A stretch of DNA of 64,000 bases from Candidatus Zipacnadia bacterium (lineage in GTDB: Bacteria > Armatimonadota > Zipacnadia > Zipacnadales > UBA5352), in contig JALGSU010000003.1 in NCBI GenBank assembly GCA_029821735.1, positions 1 to 64,000 of the forward strand, in the 5' to 3' direction. Under the pieces are notes generated by a model. The model was not told the origin of the DNA. It did not search any database and saw only the letters and a list, made by a program, of their open reading frames with translations. Below are positions 43,035-52,039 of the stretch, piece after piece. The first letter of the stretch is position 1. Each line of letters opens with the position of its first letter. The position numbers and the translations under genes were made by a program.

Positions 43035-44165
43035 TCACTCAAGCGGCAGATTCTCCTGGCCCGCTGGCGGCTCGGGGGCCTTCCCGGCGATGCCGATGTG
43101 ATCGTAGGCACGCTGCGTCGCCACCCGACCTCGCGGAGTGCGAATCAGGAAGCCAATCATCAGCAGATACGGCTCCACCACGTCCTCGAGAGTGTCCTGG
43201 TCCTCGCCCAGCGTAGCCGCCAGGGCATTGACCCCCGCCGGCCCGCCCTCGTAGTAGTCAATCAGCGCCAGAAGATACTTGCGGTCAAGGTCATCGAGGC
43301 CCATCGCGTCGACGCCCAGCGCCTCCATAGCCTCAGCCGCGATCGCCTCGTCAATGGTCCCGTCACCCATCACCTGGGCGAAGTCCCGCACTCGCCGCAG
43401 CAGACGGTTGACGATCCGCGCCGTGCCCCGCGAGCGGCACGCGATCTGGCGCGCGCCCTCCTCATCCAGCGTGACCTCAAGCAGCGCCGCCGAGCGCGTG
43501 ACGATCTTCTCCAGTTGCTCGGGTGTGTAGAAATCCAAGTGGTAGAAAATGCCGAAGCGGTTACGCAGCGGCGGGGTCAGCATCCCCGACCGCGTCGTTG
43601 CGCCCACCAGCGTGAAGGGGTCAAGCTCCAGCGGAATGGTCTTCGCGTAGGGACCGCTGTCGACCACGAAATCGATGCGGAAATCCTCCATCGCCGAATA
43701 CAGGTACTCCTCGACCACGCTCGGCAGCCGGTGTATCTCGTCGATGAAGAGCACGTCGCCTGCGCTGAGATTGGTGAGAATGCCCACCAGGTCCGACGCC
43801 CGTTCGAGGGCCGGCCCGGAGCTCACTTGGATTGCACTGCCCATCTCGTGGGCGATGATGTGCGCGAGCGTAGTCTTGCCCAGCCCCGGCGGGCCGTCGA
43901 AAAGCACGTGTTCGAGCACATCGCTGCGGCTGCGAGCCGCGCCGATAGCCACGCGCAGACCGTCGATGATCCGCTCCTGACCGACGTCATACTCATCAAG
44001 CGTGCGCGGTCGCAGGGCGCTGATCCCGGTGCGCTCATCGTCACCGGCGTCGGCTCCGAGGATGCGCTCACGGTCATCGAGCGAGCCAGGCCCACTGACG
44101 ATGCGCTGGCGATCGGCGTCTCGGTTGTCGCCTGCAGACTGGTCGGCCACTGGGCGTTCCCTCAC
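43035..44165 (-). CDS. ruvB: Holliday junction branch migration DNA helicase RuvB
   Basis: A 376-residue canonical Ruv[14 protein letters not shown], Walker [10 protein letters not shown] (91-99), Walker [19 protein letters not shown], the RuvA-contact hairpin region before [11 protein letters not shown], and the winged helix with [16 protein letters not shown] and RTPRGR. It is slightly longer than usual at the N-terminus (about 50 residues before the core). It starts with GTG overlapping the ruvA stop. It drives branch migration with RuvA. A second RuvB-like protein is at 16.5 kb. Confidence 0.96.
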   Translation of the reverse strand: MRERPVADQSAGDNRDADRQRIVSGPGSLDDRERILGADAGDDERTGISALRPRTLDEYDVGQERIIDGLRVAIGAARSRSDVLEHVLFDGPPGLGKTTLAHIIAHEMGSAIQVSSGPALERASDLVGILTNLSAGDVLFIDEIHRLPSVVEEYLYSAMEDFRIDFVVDSGPYAKTIPLELDPFTLVGATTRSGMLTPPLRNRFGIFYHLDFYTPEQLEKIVTRSAALLEVTLDEEGARQIACRSRGTARIVNRLLRRVRDFAQVMGDGTIDEAIAAEAMEALGVDAMGLDDLDRKYLLALIDYYEGGPAGVNALAATLGEDQDTLEDVVEPYLLMIGFLIRTPRGRVATQRAYDHIGIAGKAPEPPAGQENLPLE

Positions 44166-44770
44166 TTCCGCCGGAAGACGGCGCGCACTATTTCGTCAAC
44201 GGTGTCCAGGTCCGGCGCTTCCTCGCGCACGGCACGCATGCGTTCGAGGGCATCGCCGCGCGACAGCCCGATCTGCGTCAGCACTTCGAGGGCGTCGAGT
44301 GTGAGTTGATCGCCCGCCGGCGTCTCGCACACCTCACCGGGGCCGTCGATGAACTCGCCGACCTTGCCCTGCAGCTTCGCGACCATGTCGCGGGCGCGCT
44401 GCGTGCCCACACCAGGCAGCGTCTGCAGTGTCTTCGTGTCACCAAGCTCAATCGCCTTCGCGATCGTCCCGATGGGCAGCACCAGCGCTTTGCTCGCCGC
44501 CATCGGCCCCAGCTTCGGCACCGACAGCAGCAGCTCGAAGAACCGCCGGTCATTCTCGGAGGCGAAGCCGACCAGTCGCGGAGCCGCCCCACCAGGCCCG
44601 CCGCCCTCGGCGTAATACGTGGCCAACTCAACGTGCGCACCCACGCCACGCTCGCCCAGGACCTCCAGCAGAGGCTCCGAGACCAGCACCTCGTAACCGA
44701 CCCCGCCCACGTCGATGACGACCGAGCCAGAACACACAGTGGCCAGTTCGCCGTGAATGTGCCGTATCAT
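44162..44770 (-). CDS. ruvA: Holliday junction branch migration protein RuvA
   Basis: A 202-residue protein of normal length. N-terminal OB domain ([28 protein letters not shown]), two helix-hairpin-helix motifs ([13 protein letters not shown] and [13 protein letters not shown]), and the C-terminal RuvB-binding domain ([15 protein letters not shown]). It binds four-way junctions as a tetramer and loads RuvB. Start overlaps the ruvC stop (ATGA). Confidence 0.95.
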   Translation of the reverse strand: MIRHIHGELATVCSGSVVIDVGGVGYEVLVSEPLLEVLGERGVGAHVELATYYAEGGGPGGAAPRLVGFASENDRRFFELLLSVPKLGPMAASKALVLPIGTIAKAIELGDTKTLQTLPGVGTQRARDMVAKLQGKVGEFIDGPGEVCETPAGDQLTLDALEVLTQIGLSRGDALERMRAVREEAPDLDTVDEIVRAVFRRK

Positions 44771-45297
44771 CGGGTGCCACCCTTCTTGTTCATGGCTCGC
44801 TCGATAGCCGCCGGGAGCCGGCCGTCACCCCGCGCCGGGCTGGCGTGGCAGATCGCGAGAGCCAGCGCGTCCGACACGTGCGAGGGCCCGGTATCAGAGA
44901 TGCTCAGCGCCCGGTGAACCATGTTCCGCACCTGGTCCTTCGAGGCCCGCCCGGTGCCCGTGACCGCCTTCTTCACCAGCGAGGCCGGGTAGCTGTGCAC
45001 GCTGACACCACCGTCGGCTGCCGCCAGAATGATAACGCCGCGTGCGTGGCCCATCATGATGGCTGTCCGTGGGTGTTTGTACTCGGCGTAGATGTCCTCA
45101 ACCACTACGCACTCAACACTGAACTCGGCGATCACGTCGGTCAGCGCGCGGTGGATGCGACTCAGGCGGTCCGTCAGGAGCTCATCGGCGCGCGTGCTGA
45201 TCACACCGGCCTCAACCACAGCGCAGCGGCCATCATCGGCGTCAATGACGCCATAGCCAGTCTCGGCCAATCCCGTGTCTATGCCCAGTATTCGCAC
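44767..45297 (-). CDS. ruvC: Crossover junction endodeoxyribonuclease RuvC
   Basis: A 176-residue resolvase with the RNase-H-like acidic residues: Asp7 in ILGIDTGLAETGYGV, Glu in VVVEDIYAEYKHPRTA, and the C-terminal acidic pair in SHVSDALALAICH. It cuts Holliday junctions with RuvAB. The GTG start at 45297 lies only 12 nt after the predicted transcription start from the promoter at 45316-45344, which supports this start over 45354. It heads the ruvC-ruvA-ruvB operon. Confidence 0.93.
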   Translation of the reverse strand: MRILGIDTGLAETGYGVIDADDGRCAVVEAGVISTRADELLTDRLSRIHRALTDVIAEFSVECVVVEDIYAEYKHPRTAIMMGHARGVIILAAADGGVSVHSYPASLVKKAVTGTGRASKDQVRNMVHRALSISDTGPSHVSDALALAICHASPARGDGRLPAAIERAMNKKGGTR

Positions 45298-45315
45298 CGA
45301 ATCACTCCGCAGGCG

Positions 45316-45344
45316 ATTATAGCACGGCACCTGCCGCCGCGCAA
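45316..45344 (-). promoter_or_regulatory. Promoter of ruvCAB (TTGCGC-N17-TATAAT)
   Basis: On the minus strand TTGCGC (45344-45339), a 17-nt spacer and a perfect TATAAT (45321-45316) precede ruvC. Transcription is predicted to start near 45309. No LexA-like operator was recognised by eye. Confidence 0.75.
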
Positions 45345-45467
45345 CGAACCGCAACTCCGCGATCCGTCACCCCACCCGAAGGGAAAGCGCCGACCGCGGC
45401 GAAATGACTCGCGAAGAGCCCCATTGCGGGGCCCAATACATCATCGAAACTCCTGAGGTGAGAATAC

Positions 45468-45860
45468 ATGGAGATCAAGGTAAGCAACACGGGCATCGAC
45501 TACACCGGGGTATCGACCACCACGGGCGCGAAGCTCGCCATAAAGTTCGGCGAGACCAAGCCTGCTGACGATGACACCATGAACCCCGTCGAGATGCTCG
45601 GCGCTTCGCTGTGCATGTGCATCGCGGCCATGCTGCGCAAGTTCGTCGCAAGTCACAAGCTCGAGTCGGAGGAGATCCGTGTCGCGATGGTCACGGACTG
45701 GGAGCCGGGCGACCCGCAGTGCCGGAACATGAAGATCACCATCAACGTCGCGGGCGACTGGGACGAGCAGCGCAAGGCCGCGTTCCTCAAAGTCGCCGAG
45801 ACCTGCCCGGTCCACCACACCATGGCTGAATGTGGCGGCATTGACATGACGATGGTGTAA
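45468..45860 (+). CDS. OsmC family protein
   Basis: A 130-residue protein with the OsmC/YhfA pattern. The two redox cysteines are in NPVEMLGASLCMCIAAML and in VAETCPVHHTMAECGGIDM. Members detoxify organic peroxides using these cysteines. A GAGGTGAG site precedes the ATG. It is divergent from ruvC and stands alone before the small membrane protein gene. Confidence 0.88.
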   Translation: MEIKVSNTGIDYTGVSTTTGAKLAIKFGETKPADDDTMNPVEMLGASLCMCIAAMLRKFVASHKLESEEIRVAMVTDWEPGDPQCRNMKITINVAGDWDEQRKAAFLKVAETCPVHHTMAECGGIDMTMV

Positions 45861-45895
45861 ACGCGAGCCATTCCCACGCGCGGAGGCAGGTCGCG

Positions 45896-46015
45896 ATGGG
45901 CTGTCTCACATGGCTGATCGAGTGGCTCGTCATCGATATTCTGATTGGCGTGGTCTGGGATGGCCTCGGCTCGTTTTTCTCGCGGCGACCGAACAAGCCC
46001 AACCGTCGGAAATGA
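45896..46015 (+). CDS. 39-residue single-helix membrane protein
   Basis: A small frame with a GGAGG site 9 nt before the ATG. The peptide has a tryptophan-rich hydrophobic segment (CLTWLIEWLVIDILIGVVWD) and a basic tail (RRPNKPNRRK). It ends just before a strong hairpin. The layout fits a small inner-membrane protein. No family recognised. Confidence 0.6.
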   Translation: MGCLTWLIEWLVIDILIGVVWDGLGSFFSRRPNKPNRRK

Positions 46016-46016
46016 A

Positions 46017-46048
46017 GGGGACCGCCGCCCTGGTAGGCGGCGGTCCCC
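46017..46048. terminator. Strong bidirectional hairpin between convergent genes
   Basis: A perfect 13-bp GC stem (46017-46029 with 46036-46048) and 6-nt loop lies between the small membrane protein and the convergent phosphomutase gene. No strong T run on either side, so it may act as a pause or bidirectional terminator. Confidence 0.7.
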
Positions 46049-46067
46049 TGGTGTACCGTGATCCGAC

Positions 46068-47429
46068 TCAGACGATGGCCTCGTCCACCACTGCCCTCGC
46101 CACATCCACTATCTCGCGCGCACCTGCCTCGTCATTGGCCTCAGCGATGATCCGGATGATCGGCTCAGTGTTGCTCGGACGCACGTGCAGCCACGCGTCC
46201 GGCCAGGTCACCTTGACTCCTTCGGTGCGGTCGAGCTCCTCGTCCACATACTTGCGCTGCAAAGCGTGCAGCACCGCCTGGATGCAGCGCCCCGGGCAGG
46301 GCACCCGCTCCTTGATGATCGCCGACGGCCGGAAGCTGTCGCGCCACTGCGCCACCGTCACCGACTTCGTCGCCATGCCCTCGAGGATGCGCGCGATCGC
46401 GATCAGACTGTCGGCGCAATAGCCGACCGAGGGGTCGACCACACCGCCGTTGCCCTCGCCGCCGGCGCACGCGTCCGACGATATCATCGCCTCTACCACG
46501 TTCACCTCACCCACCTCGGTACGGATGACCTCGCGCCCGTGCCGCTGTGCCACCTCATCGAGCATGCGGCTCGTCGACAGGTTGGTCACCAGCGGGCCCT
46601 CCCGCTTCTCCGCGAGCACGTCACACACGAAGGGCAGCGTGAACTCCTCACCGATGGCCTCGCCCTCCGCCGACACCACCGACACCCGGTCGGCGTCGGG
46701 GTCTTGCGCAAAGCCCACGTCCGCTCCATTGTCGATGACCGCCTGGCAGAGCGCGTCCAGGTTACCGGGCACCGGCTCCGGGTCTCGCGGGAAACGCCCG
46801 TCCGGGATGTCGTGAACGCGCACTACCTCGCAGCCCAGCTTCTCCAGCAACCGCCGCGTGCACGTAGCGCCCGCCCCGTTGCACGCATCCAGCACCACCT
46901 TCGGCGCCATCTGCGTGATGACCGTGCGGTCCGCCGCGCCGATGACCTTCGCCAGGTGTCGCGTGATCGCGCCCTCGTCTCGGCCGACGCGCCCCATCGC
47001 CGTCCCGTGCTGGTGCGCGAACGCGCCCTGGTGGTAGACGTTGAACAGCTCCTCCGCCTGGTAGCGATTGAGCCAGACACCGTCGCTGCGGATGAATTGC
47101 AGAGCGTTCCATTCGGCCACGTTGTGGCTCGCAGTCACGGCCACGCCGCCGTCCGCGCCCAGGTCCACCACCGCGTGGCGGATCGTCGGCACCGGGCACA
47201 CGCCCACGTCGATGACCTCGCAGCCGGTGGCCAGCAGGCCGCCGACCAGCGCGTCGCAGATCATCTCGCCGGACGGTCGCGTGTCACGCCCGATCACCAC
47301 CACGCCCTCACCCAGATAGGTCCCCAGAGCCTGGGCGAAGCCGACCACCAGTTGGGGAGTCATGGACTCCCCGACAATGCCCCTGACGCCTGATATGCCA
47401 ATCTTCAGACTCTGTATCCCTGGCATCAT
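46068..47429 (-). CDS. Phosphohexomutase (GlmM/ManB-like)
   Basis: A 453-residue alpha-D-phosphohexomutase. The catalytic phosphoserine is Ser101 in VAVTASHNVAEWNALQF, the magnesium loop is DPDADRVSV, the sugar loop is GEGNGG, and the phosphate-binding loop is RPSNTEPIIRI. These are all intact. The branch suits phosphoglucosamine or phosphomannomutase; the exact hexose is not determined. It follows the related mutase and sugar kinase on the same strand and probably forms one operon with them. Confidence 0.9.
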   Translation of the reverse strand: MMPGIQSLKIGISGVRGIVGESMTPQLVVGFAQALGTYLGEGVVVIGRDTRPSGEMICDALVGGLLATGCEVIDVGVCPVPTIRHAVVDLGADGGVAVTASHNVAEWNALQFIRSDGVWLNRYQAEELFNVYHQGAFAHQHGTAMGRVGRDEGAITRHLAKVIGAADRTVITQMAPKVVLDACNGAGATCTRRLLEKLGCEVVRVHDIPDGRFPRDPEPVPGNLDALCQAVIDNGADVGFAQDPDADRVSVVSAEGEAIGEEFTLPFVCDVLAEKREGPLVTNLSTSRMLDEVAQRHGREVIRTEVGEVNVVEAMISSDACAGGEGNGGVVDPSVGYCADSLIAIARILEGMATKSVTVAQWRDSFRPSAIIKERVPCPGRCIQAVLHALQRKYVDEELDRTEGVKVTWPDAWLHVRPSNTEPIIRIIAEANDEAGAREIVDVARAVVDEAIV

Positions 47430-47484
47430 TCGACCTCTCGCCGTTCGCCTTTGCAGTTCTCTGTGGCCTGTGCCGCGTTCGTCT

Positions 47485-48873
47485 CTACAGCAACCTCGTG
47501 ACCCGTCTCATGTACGAGTCCGCGAGGTCCTGCGCAAGCTGCGGCCCGGATGCCTCTGCGATGACCCGGATTCGTGGCTCCGTCATGGACGCCCGGATGT
47601 GCACCCACCGGTCCGCCCCGATCAGCTTGATACCGTCGAACAGGTCCACCGTCTCGATCCAGCTTGCGTCCATGTCCTCCCGCAGCTCGGCCAGCACCGA
47701 GTAGGAACGCTGCGGCGGACAGGGCACCGTTCGCTTCACCATCGTGTAGTCAGGCAGGCCCGCGACCAGTTCCGACAGCGCCTGCCCGCGCGTCGCCATC
47801 AACTGGATGATATGCGCGAGCGCCGCGATGCTGTCGTGGGCGTAATTGATCGCCGGGAAGACGATACCGCCGCTGCCCTCGCCCGCCACCGCCGCCGAGT
47901 GGTTATACGCCGCTTCCGCGATGTACACCTGGCCCACCTTGGTGCGGATCACCTCGCGACCGTAGCGTTCAGCCACATCCTCCACACGCATCGTCGTCGA
48001 CAGGTTCGTGACCACCGGCCCGGGGTCCCCGCGGCCCAGTACCATCTCCGCCGCCAGGCAGACCGTGTACTCCTCGCCCGGCGCCTCGCCCTTCTCGGTT
48101 ACCACGCCCAGCCGATCGCCGTCGGCGTCATGCGCGAAGCCGGCGTCCGCCCTCGCCGCGCGCACCAGCGCCTGCAGCGGACTCAGGTTCGCCGGCACCG
48201 GCCGCGGTTCGTGCGGGAAGGGCAGCGCGGGGTCATCGTTCATCGCGAAGACCTCGCAGCCCAGACTCTCCAGGAAGCCCGGCGTGAAGCGCGAGCACGC
48301 GCCGTTGGTGCAATCCAGGGCGATCTTCAGGCCCGCCGAGCGGATCGCTGCCACATCAAGCTGCGACCGGATGGCCTCGAGATGCCGCGCACCCGCTCCG
48401 CTGTCGACGCCTACCGGTTCGAGGGCATCCCACGCCGCGTTCGCGAACTGCTTCTGATGGTAGACGTTGAGCAGTTCCTCCGCCTGATGGTGGTTCAGGA
48501 AGATGCCGTCCGAGCGGATGAACTTGAGCGCATTCCATTCCTCGGCGTTGTGCCCGGCGGTGATCGCTATGCCGCCCACCGCGTCCGACTCCTTGACCGC
48601 AAGCTGCAGCGCCGCCGTGGGCACCACGCCCAGGTCGATCACCTCGCAGCCGCTGGCCGTCAGCCCCGAGCGCACACAGGGCGCCACCATCGGGCCCGAT
48701 GGGCGCGTATCTCGGCTGACCAGCACTCGCCCCGGGCCGATATACGTGCCGAACGCCTGTGAGAAGTTGATGAGCAGATCGGGGGTGAGCGTCTCACCCA
48801 CCACCCCGCGGACGCCGCCGATCCCGATGGTCAGCGGCCTGCTGACTGTAGACCCGAATGTGGCCACTGTCAT
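47485..48873 (-). CDS. Phosphohexomutase paralogue with Gly in place of the catalytic Ser
   Basis: A 462-residue relative of the mutase downstream. The fold motifs remain: GVRGVVGETLTPD, VSRDTRPSG, the metal loop DADGDRLGV, the sugar loop GEGSGG and a phosphate loop RASMTEPRIRV. The phosphorylated residue is changed: ITAGHNAEEWN has Gly107 where active members have Ser. Loss of that serine should prevent the normal phosphoenzyme step, so it may be a pseudoenzyme or use another mechanism. The ATG at 48873 overlaps the kinase stop by 4 nt (ATGA). Confidence 0.88.
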   Translation of the reverse strand: MTVATFGSTVSRPLTIGIGGVRGVVGETLTPDLLINFSQAFGTYIGPGRVLVSRDTRPSGPMVAPCVRSGLTASGCEVIDLGVVPTAALQLAVKESDAVGGIAITAGHNAEEWNALKFIRSDGIFLNHHQAEELLNVYHQKQFANAAWDALEPVGVDSGAGARHLEAIRSQLDVAAIRSAGLKIALDCTNGACSRFTPGFLESLGCEVFAMNDDPALPFPHEPRPVPANLSPLQALVRAARADAGFAHDADGDRLGVVTEKGEAPGEEYTVCLAAEMVLGRGDPGPVVTNLSTTMRVEDVAERYGREVIRTKVGQVYIAEAAYNHSAAVAGEGSGGIVFPAINYAHDSIAALAHIIQLMATRGQALSELVAGLPDYTMVKRTVPCPPQRSYSVLAELREDMDASWIETVDLFDGIKLIGADRWVHIRASMTEPRIRVIAEASGPQLAQDLADSYMRRVTRLL

Positions 48874-49967
48874 GTCCCCTCTTCGGTTCCGCCTTCGAGC
48901 AAGGTCGCGCCTTGACGTGTTGATAGGATAATCCCGCGCCCGCCCGCGCGGTCGATCGCTTCTTTGACTTCCTCCTGGCGGCCCGGCGCATACGCAAACA
49001 TGCACCCACCGCCGCCCGAACCGTTGACTTTCGCCCCCAGCGCCCCTGCATCCAGACTCGCCTCGATCAGCGAGTTCAGCTTCGGCGTCGAAACCCCGAT
49101 ACCGTCGCGCAGGTGCTCGTGATGCTGCTGGATCAACTTCCCGATCTCATCTGGGTCCGGGTCGCCACCCATCAATATCCGGCGCGCCCGCTGGCAGATG
49201 TCACGGTTATGGAAGTTCGCGAACAGCCGCCGGCGGCTGTCGTCGGTCATGAGGTAGAAGTAGGGCTCCGCCTCCTCCAGAAGCGAGGAGCGGATGTCGA
49301 ATCCCGGGATGCGTTCCTGCAAGATCCGGATCCCCGCCTCCACCGAACTGCGGCTGGTCGCCAGCGCGCCAGTGGTGTCCTTCGGGGTCCGCGAATCGCC
49401 CAGCACGAAGCCTTCGAGTGTCGCCGGAAGCCTGTCCACCGTGATCGGCTCGGCGCAATCGATATACAGCAGGCCGCCCAGCGCCGACGCGTAGTGGTCC
49501 ATCATCCCGCCTGGCTCGGCGAACTCCACGACCTCCGCCAGGTGCGCCAGACGCGCGATCTGCTCGGGATCGTCGGGCAGGCTGCCGGTCTGTGTGGCGT
49601 ACGAGAAGCTGATCCAGGCGACGGTGAGTGCTGACGAACTTGAGGTCCCGGCATTGATGGGGATGCTGCCACGAATCTCGCAGTCGTACCCGCAGTGGAA
49701 AGCCACCCCGTTGCGCCCCACAACGTTCGTCGCCGAACGGATGTAGTCACGCCGACCGCGGTAGCTGACCTTCTCGGCCGTGTCAAACTCGTCACGCGTG
49801 CCCATGTCGGGCATGTCTATGACGAAGCGCGTGTCAGAGCGCGGCGTGCCGGAGATCGTGATATCGACGTCCACGGCGCATGCGATAACTGATAGCCCGA
49901 GGAAGTCCTGATGCTCTCCGAACAGACACAAACGCCCCGGAGCTGAGACTGCGACTCTGTCTGCCAT
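48870..49967 (-). CDS. GHMP-family sugar kinase
   Basis: A 365-residue GHMP kinase. Motif 1 is APGRLCLFGEHQDFLG as in galactokinase and related sugar kinases, motif 2 (ATP loop) is GSIPINAGTSSSSALTVAW, and motif 3 is GALGAKVNGSGGGGCMFAY. It should phosphorylate the anomeric carbon of a sugar such as galactose, arabinose or a heptose. It starts divergent from the secreted CBM-like gene and is coupled to the mutase pair, suggesting a kinase-to-mutase sugar activation route. Confidence 0.87.
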   Translation of the reverse strand: MADRVAVSAPGRLCLFGEHQDFLGLSVIACAVDVDITISGTPRSDTRFVIDMPDMGTRDEFDTAEKVSYRGRRDYIRSATNVVGRNGVAFHCGYDCEIRGSIPINAGTSSSSALTVAWISFSYATQTGSLPDDPEQIARLAHLAEVVEFAEPGGMMDHYASALGGLLYIDCAEPITVDRLPATLEGFVLGDSRTPKDTTGALATSRSSVEAGIRILQERIPGFDIRSSLLEEAEPYFYLMTDDSRRRLFANFHNRDICQRARRILMGGDPDPDEIGKLIQQHHEHLRDGIGVSTPKLNSLIEASLDAGALGAKVNGSGGGGCMFAYAPGRQEEVKEAIDRAGGRGIILSTRQGATLLEGGTEEGT

Positions 49968-50119
49968 TGACCGCTCCCGTGCCGAGGATTCACGGGCAGT
50001 TTACGTGCGTCGCGACTCACTGTCAAGTTGCCGCCCGTCCCCGCCGCGCCACACGGGCAGGACCGCTCCGTCTCTCCGTGGAACCTGAATCGATACTCAA
50101 CACCTGCGGAGGTGCCGAC

Positions 50120-51550
50120 ATGCGCCGTATCGTCTGCCTCGCTCTCATCGCTCTCTGCGCGGCAAGCTGTTTCGCCCAGGACGATCCGCCCACCCTCATC
50201 CCCGACTGGTGGGCGCGCCAGACAGTCGTGCCGATTCCCCGCGCATATCCCGAGGCGCCCGCCATCGACGGCAGCATCGGCTACCGCGAGTGGTACAACG
50301 CCTCCGCAGTCGATGGCTTCATCGACAATGACACCGGAAACATGTCAGACCTCCCGGTGCGCATGTATGTCTGCTGGGATGACAAGAACGTCTACGTCGC
50401 CGTCAGTATCTACCGCCCGCCGCTGCATCCCACACCCCGGGCCACCTTCAAGGCCGGCCGTCACGATCACATCTGGTGGAAGGACGACAACTTCGAGCTT
50501 GTCCTCCAGCCCGGTCGCACCGAGAACGGTATCGAGCACTACTACGCCCTCGCGGGCAATTCCGTCGGCGCCTACGCCCTCATGCGCGGCACGCTCGAAG
50601 GCTCAGGCGGCGACACCTCCTGGCCCGCCGAGTGGCAATACGCCGCCACCCGTCAGGGCCGCGAACACTGGGCCGCCGAGTTGGCCATCCCCGTCGCCTC
50701 GCTCACCAACGCCGAGAAGCCCGGGCCCGGAGCCGTCTGGTTCATGGACCTGATGAACCAGCAACTCACCCCCGCCAAGCGCATGGCCGATCTGGGGATG
50801 GTCTGGAATCTCGGCATGCACGGCTACCGCTGTCCGGTCACGCCAAAGTTCGTCTTCGTCGAGAACGGTCCCATCACTCGCCCGCACGGCACGGGCCGAC
50901 TATCCATCACCTCGCGCCAGGAGCAGGCCGGTGAGGAGACCACCGGTTCACGCATGGTCCTCTACAACACCGGCGGCGAGCCCATTGCTCTTACCGCCCA
51001 CACGCAGCTCTTCCAGGCCTCGCCCAACCGCCCTGCGGGCGCGCTCGATCTCTACAGAGCCTGGGACATCATCCGCCAGATTCGCGAGACCGGCAAGCCG
51101 TGGCTCGACCCGACTCAGGAGATCCAGGCCTTCCGCAGCGAGGCCGACATCCTGCGCGAACTCAACGAGCGCTACGCCTTCGTCGACGAGAGGCAGGGCA
51201 CCGTCACCGTCACCGCAGCCACCCACGAGGCGGCCGGAAGTGCGTTCTTCGCACTCGAGAAGCCAGTCGAGAACGGGGAGTACATCGTCGCGTACAACTT
51301 CACCGACCCCGACACCGGCGAAGTGCTTGCCGCCCAGGTCGTCCCTTACGCCATCCTGCCCGGCCTGCAGGTCAGCCTGCGGCCCTACTTCCTGATCAAC
51401 AAGAAGATCCGCGCCGAGGCGTCGCTCAATAACCTCGATCTCGCCGATGGAGACAGTGTTCGCTTCACACTAACCGCCGGCGGCGCTCTCTTGACTTCCC
51501 GCAGACCTCGTGCTACCATCTGCGTGTTCGTGTCACGGGAGATGACTTGA
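50120..51550 (+). CDS. Secreted carbohydrate-binding (CBM9-like) protein, C-terminally truncated
   Basis: A 476-residue protein with a signal peptide (MRRIVCLALIALCAASCFAQ) after GGAGG. Residues about 40-250 follow the CBM9-like pattern: YPEAPAIDGSIGYREWYNAS, VRMYVCWDDKNVYVAVSIY, DDNFELVLQPG. The second half is a beta-rich region of unknown role. Coherent sequence stops at SVRFTLTAGGALL; the remaining residues (TSRRPRATICVFVSREMT) are read through the nikR promoter, so the gene was probably cut by rearrangement and lost its natural C-terminus. Confidence 0.72.
   Translation: MRRIVCLALIALCAASCFAQDDPPTLIPDWWARQTVVPIPRAYPEAPAIDGSIGYREWYNASAVDGFIDNDTGNMSDLPVRMYVCWDDKNVYVAVSIYRPPLHPTPRATFKAGRHDHIWWKDDNFELVLQPGRTENGIEHYYALAGNSVGAYALMRGTLEGSGGDTSWPAEWQYAATRQGREHWAAELAIPVASLTNAEKPGPGAVWFMDLMNQQLTPAKRMADLGMVWNLGMHGYRCPVTPKFVFVENGPITRPHGTGRLSITSRQEQAGEETTGSRMVLYNTGGEPIALTAHTQLFQASPNRPAGALDLYRAWDIIRQIRETGKPWLDPTQEIQAFRSEADILRELNERYAFVDERQGTVTVTAATHEAAGSAFFALEKPVENGEYIVAYNFTDPDTGEVLAAQVVPYAILPGLQVSLRPYFLINKKIRAEASLNNLDLADGDSVRFTLTAGGALLTSRRPRATICVFVSREMT
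51491..51519 (+). promoter_or_regulatory. nikR promoter (TTGACT-N17-TACCAT)
   Basis: TTGACT (51491-51496), a 17-nt spacer and TACCAT (51514-51519) precede nikR and lie inside the 3' end of the CBM9-like gene. The GCTACCAT -10 context is identical to the promoter at 748-776. Confidence 0.72.
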
Positions 51551-51552
51551 CG

Positions 51553-51963
51553 ATGAGCGAACTCGAACGTTTTGGCGTGTCGATGCCCGGCGATTTGCTG
51601 CGGGATTTCGACGAGGCGACTGAGGACGCGGGGTATGCAAATCGGTCGGAGGCGTTGCGCGACGTGGTGCGCGATTTCCTCGTGGCACGCCGCTGGGAGT
51701 TGCCTGAGGGCGAGGTCATTGGCACGGTCACGCTGGTCTATGATCATCACGCTCGTGGCCTGGAGCACACGTTGACGACCGTCCAGCACGATGCCAAGGC
51801 CAACGTGATTTGCTGTACGCACGTGCATCTCGATCACCACAATTGCGTGGAGGTGATCGTAGTTTCGGGCAGTTCGGTTGAGGTGCGCAAGCTCGCGAAT
51901 CGCCTGATCAGTGTGCGCGGGGTCAAGCACGGCCAGCTCAGTTGCACCGCCGCGCAGACCTGA
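51553..51963 (+). CDS. nikR: Nickel-responsive transcriptional regulator NikR
   Basis: A 136-residue protein. N-terminal ribbon-helix-helix DNA-binding domain ([40 protein letters not shown]) and C-terminal ACT-like nickel domain. The nickel ligands are present with the correct spacing: His79, His90, His92 and Cys98 (TVQHDAK...[13 protein letters not shown]). It represses metal-uptake genes when nickel is bound. The ECF transporter 0.7 kb downstream is a plausible target. ATG 51553 is preferred over TTG 51547. Confidence 0.93.
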   Translation: MSELERFGVSMPGDLLRDFDEATEDAGYANRSEALRDVVRDFLVARRWELPEGEVIGTVTLVYDHHARGLEHTLTTVQHDAKANVICCTHVHLDHHNCVEVIVVSGSSVEVRKLANRLISVRGVKHGQLSCTAAQT

Positions 51964-51971
51964 GAGCCTGT

Positions 51972-51998
51972 CCCCTGGGGTATTGCCTCGGGGTTTTA
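51972..51998 (+). terminator. nikR terminator
   Basis: CCCC (51972-51975) pairs with GGGG (51990-51993), with further imperfect pairing inside, followed directly by TTTT. It ends nikR and separates it from the pilin-like gene. Confidence 0.6.
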
Positions 51999-52010
51999 TC
52001 GCGCAGCGGC

Positions 52011-52037
52011 GTGTTACGATTAGACAGGATGTGTTAT
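52011..52037 (+). promoter_or_regulatory. Direct repeat GTGTTAC-N13-GTGTTAT upstream of the pilin-like gene
   Basis: Two near-identical heptamers (52011-52017 and 52031-52037) lie 20 bp apart, two helical turns, just before the ATG at 52040. GTGTTAC is reported as a half-site of some NikR operators, but those are inverted repeats and here the sites are direct, so binding by NikR is only a guess. Confidence 0.35.
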
Positions 52038-52039
52038 GC

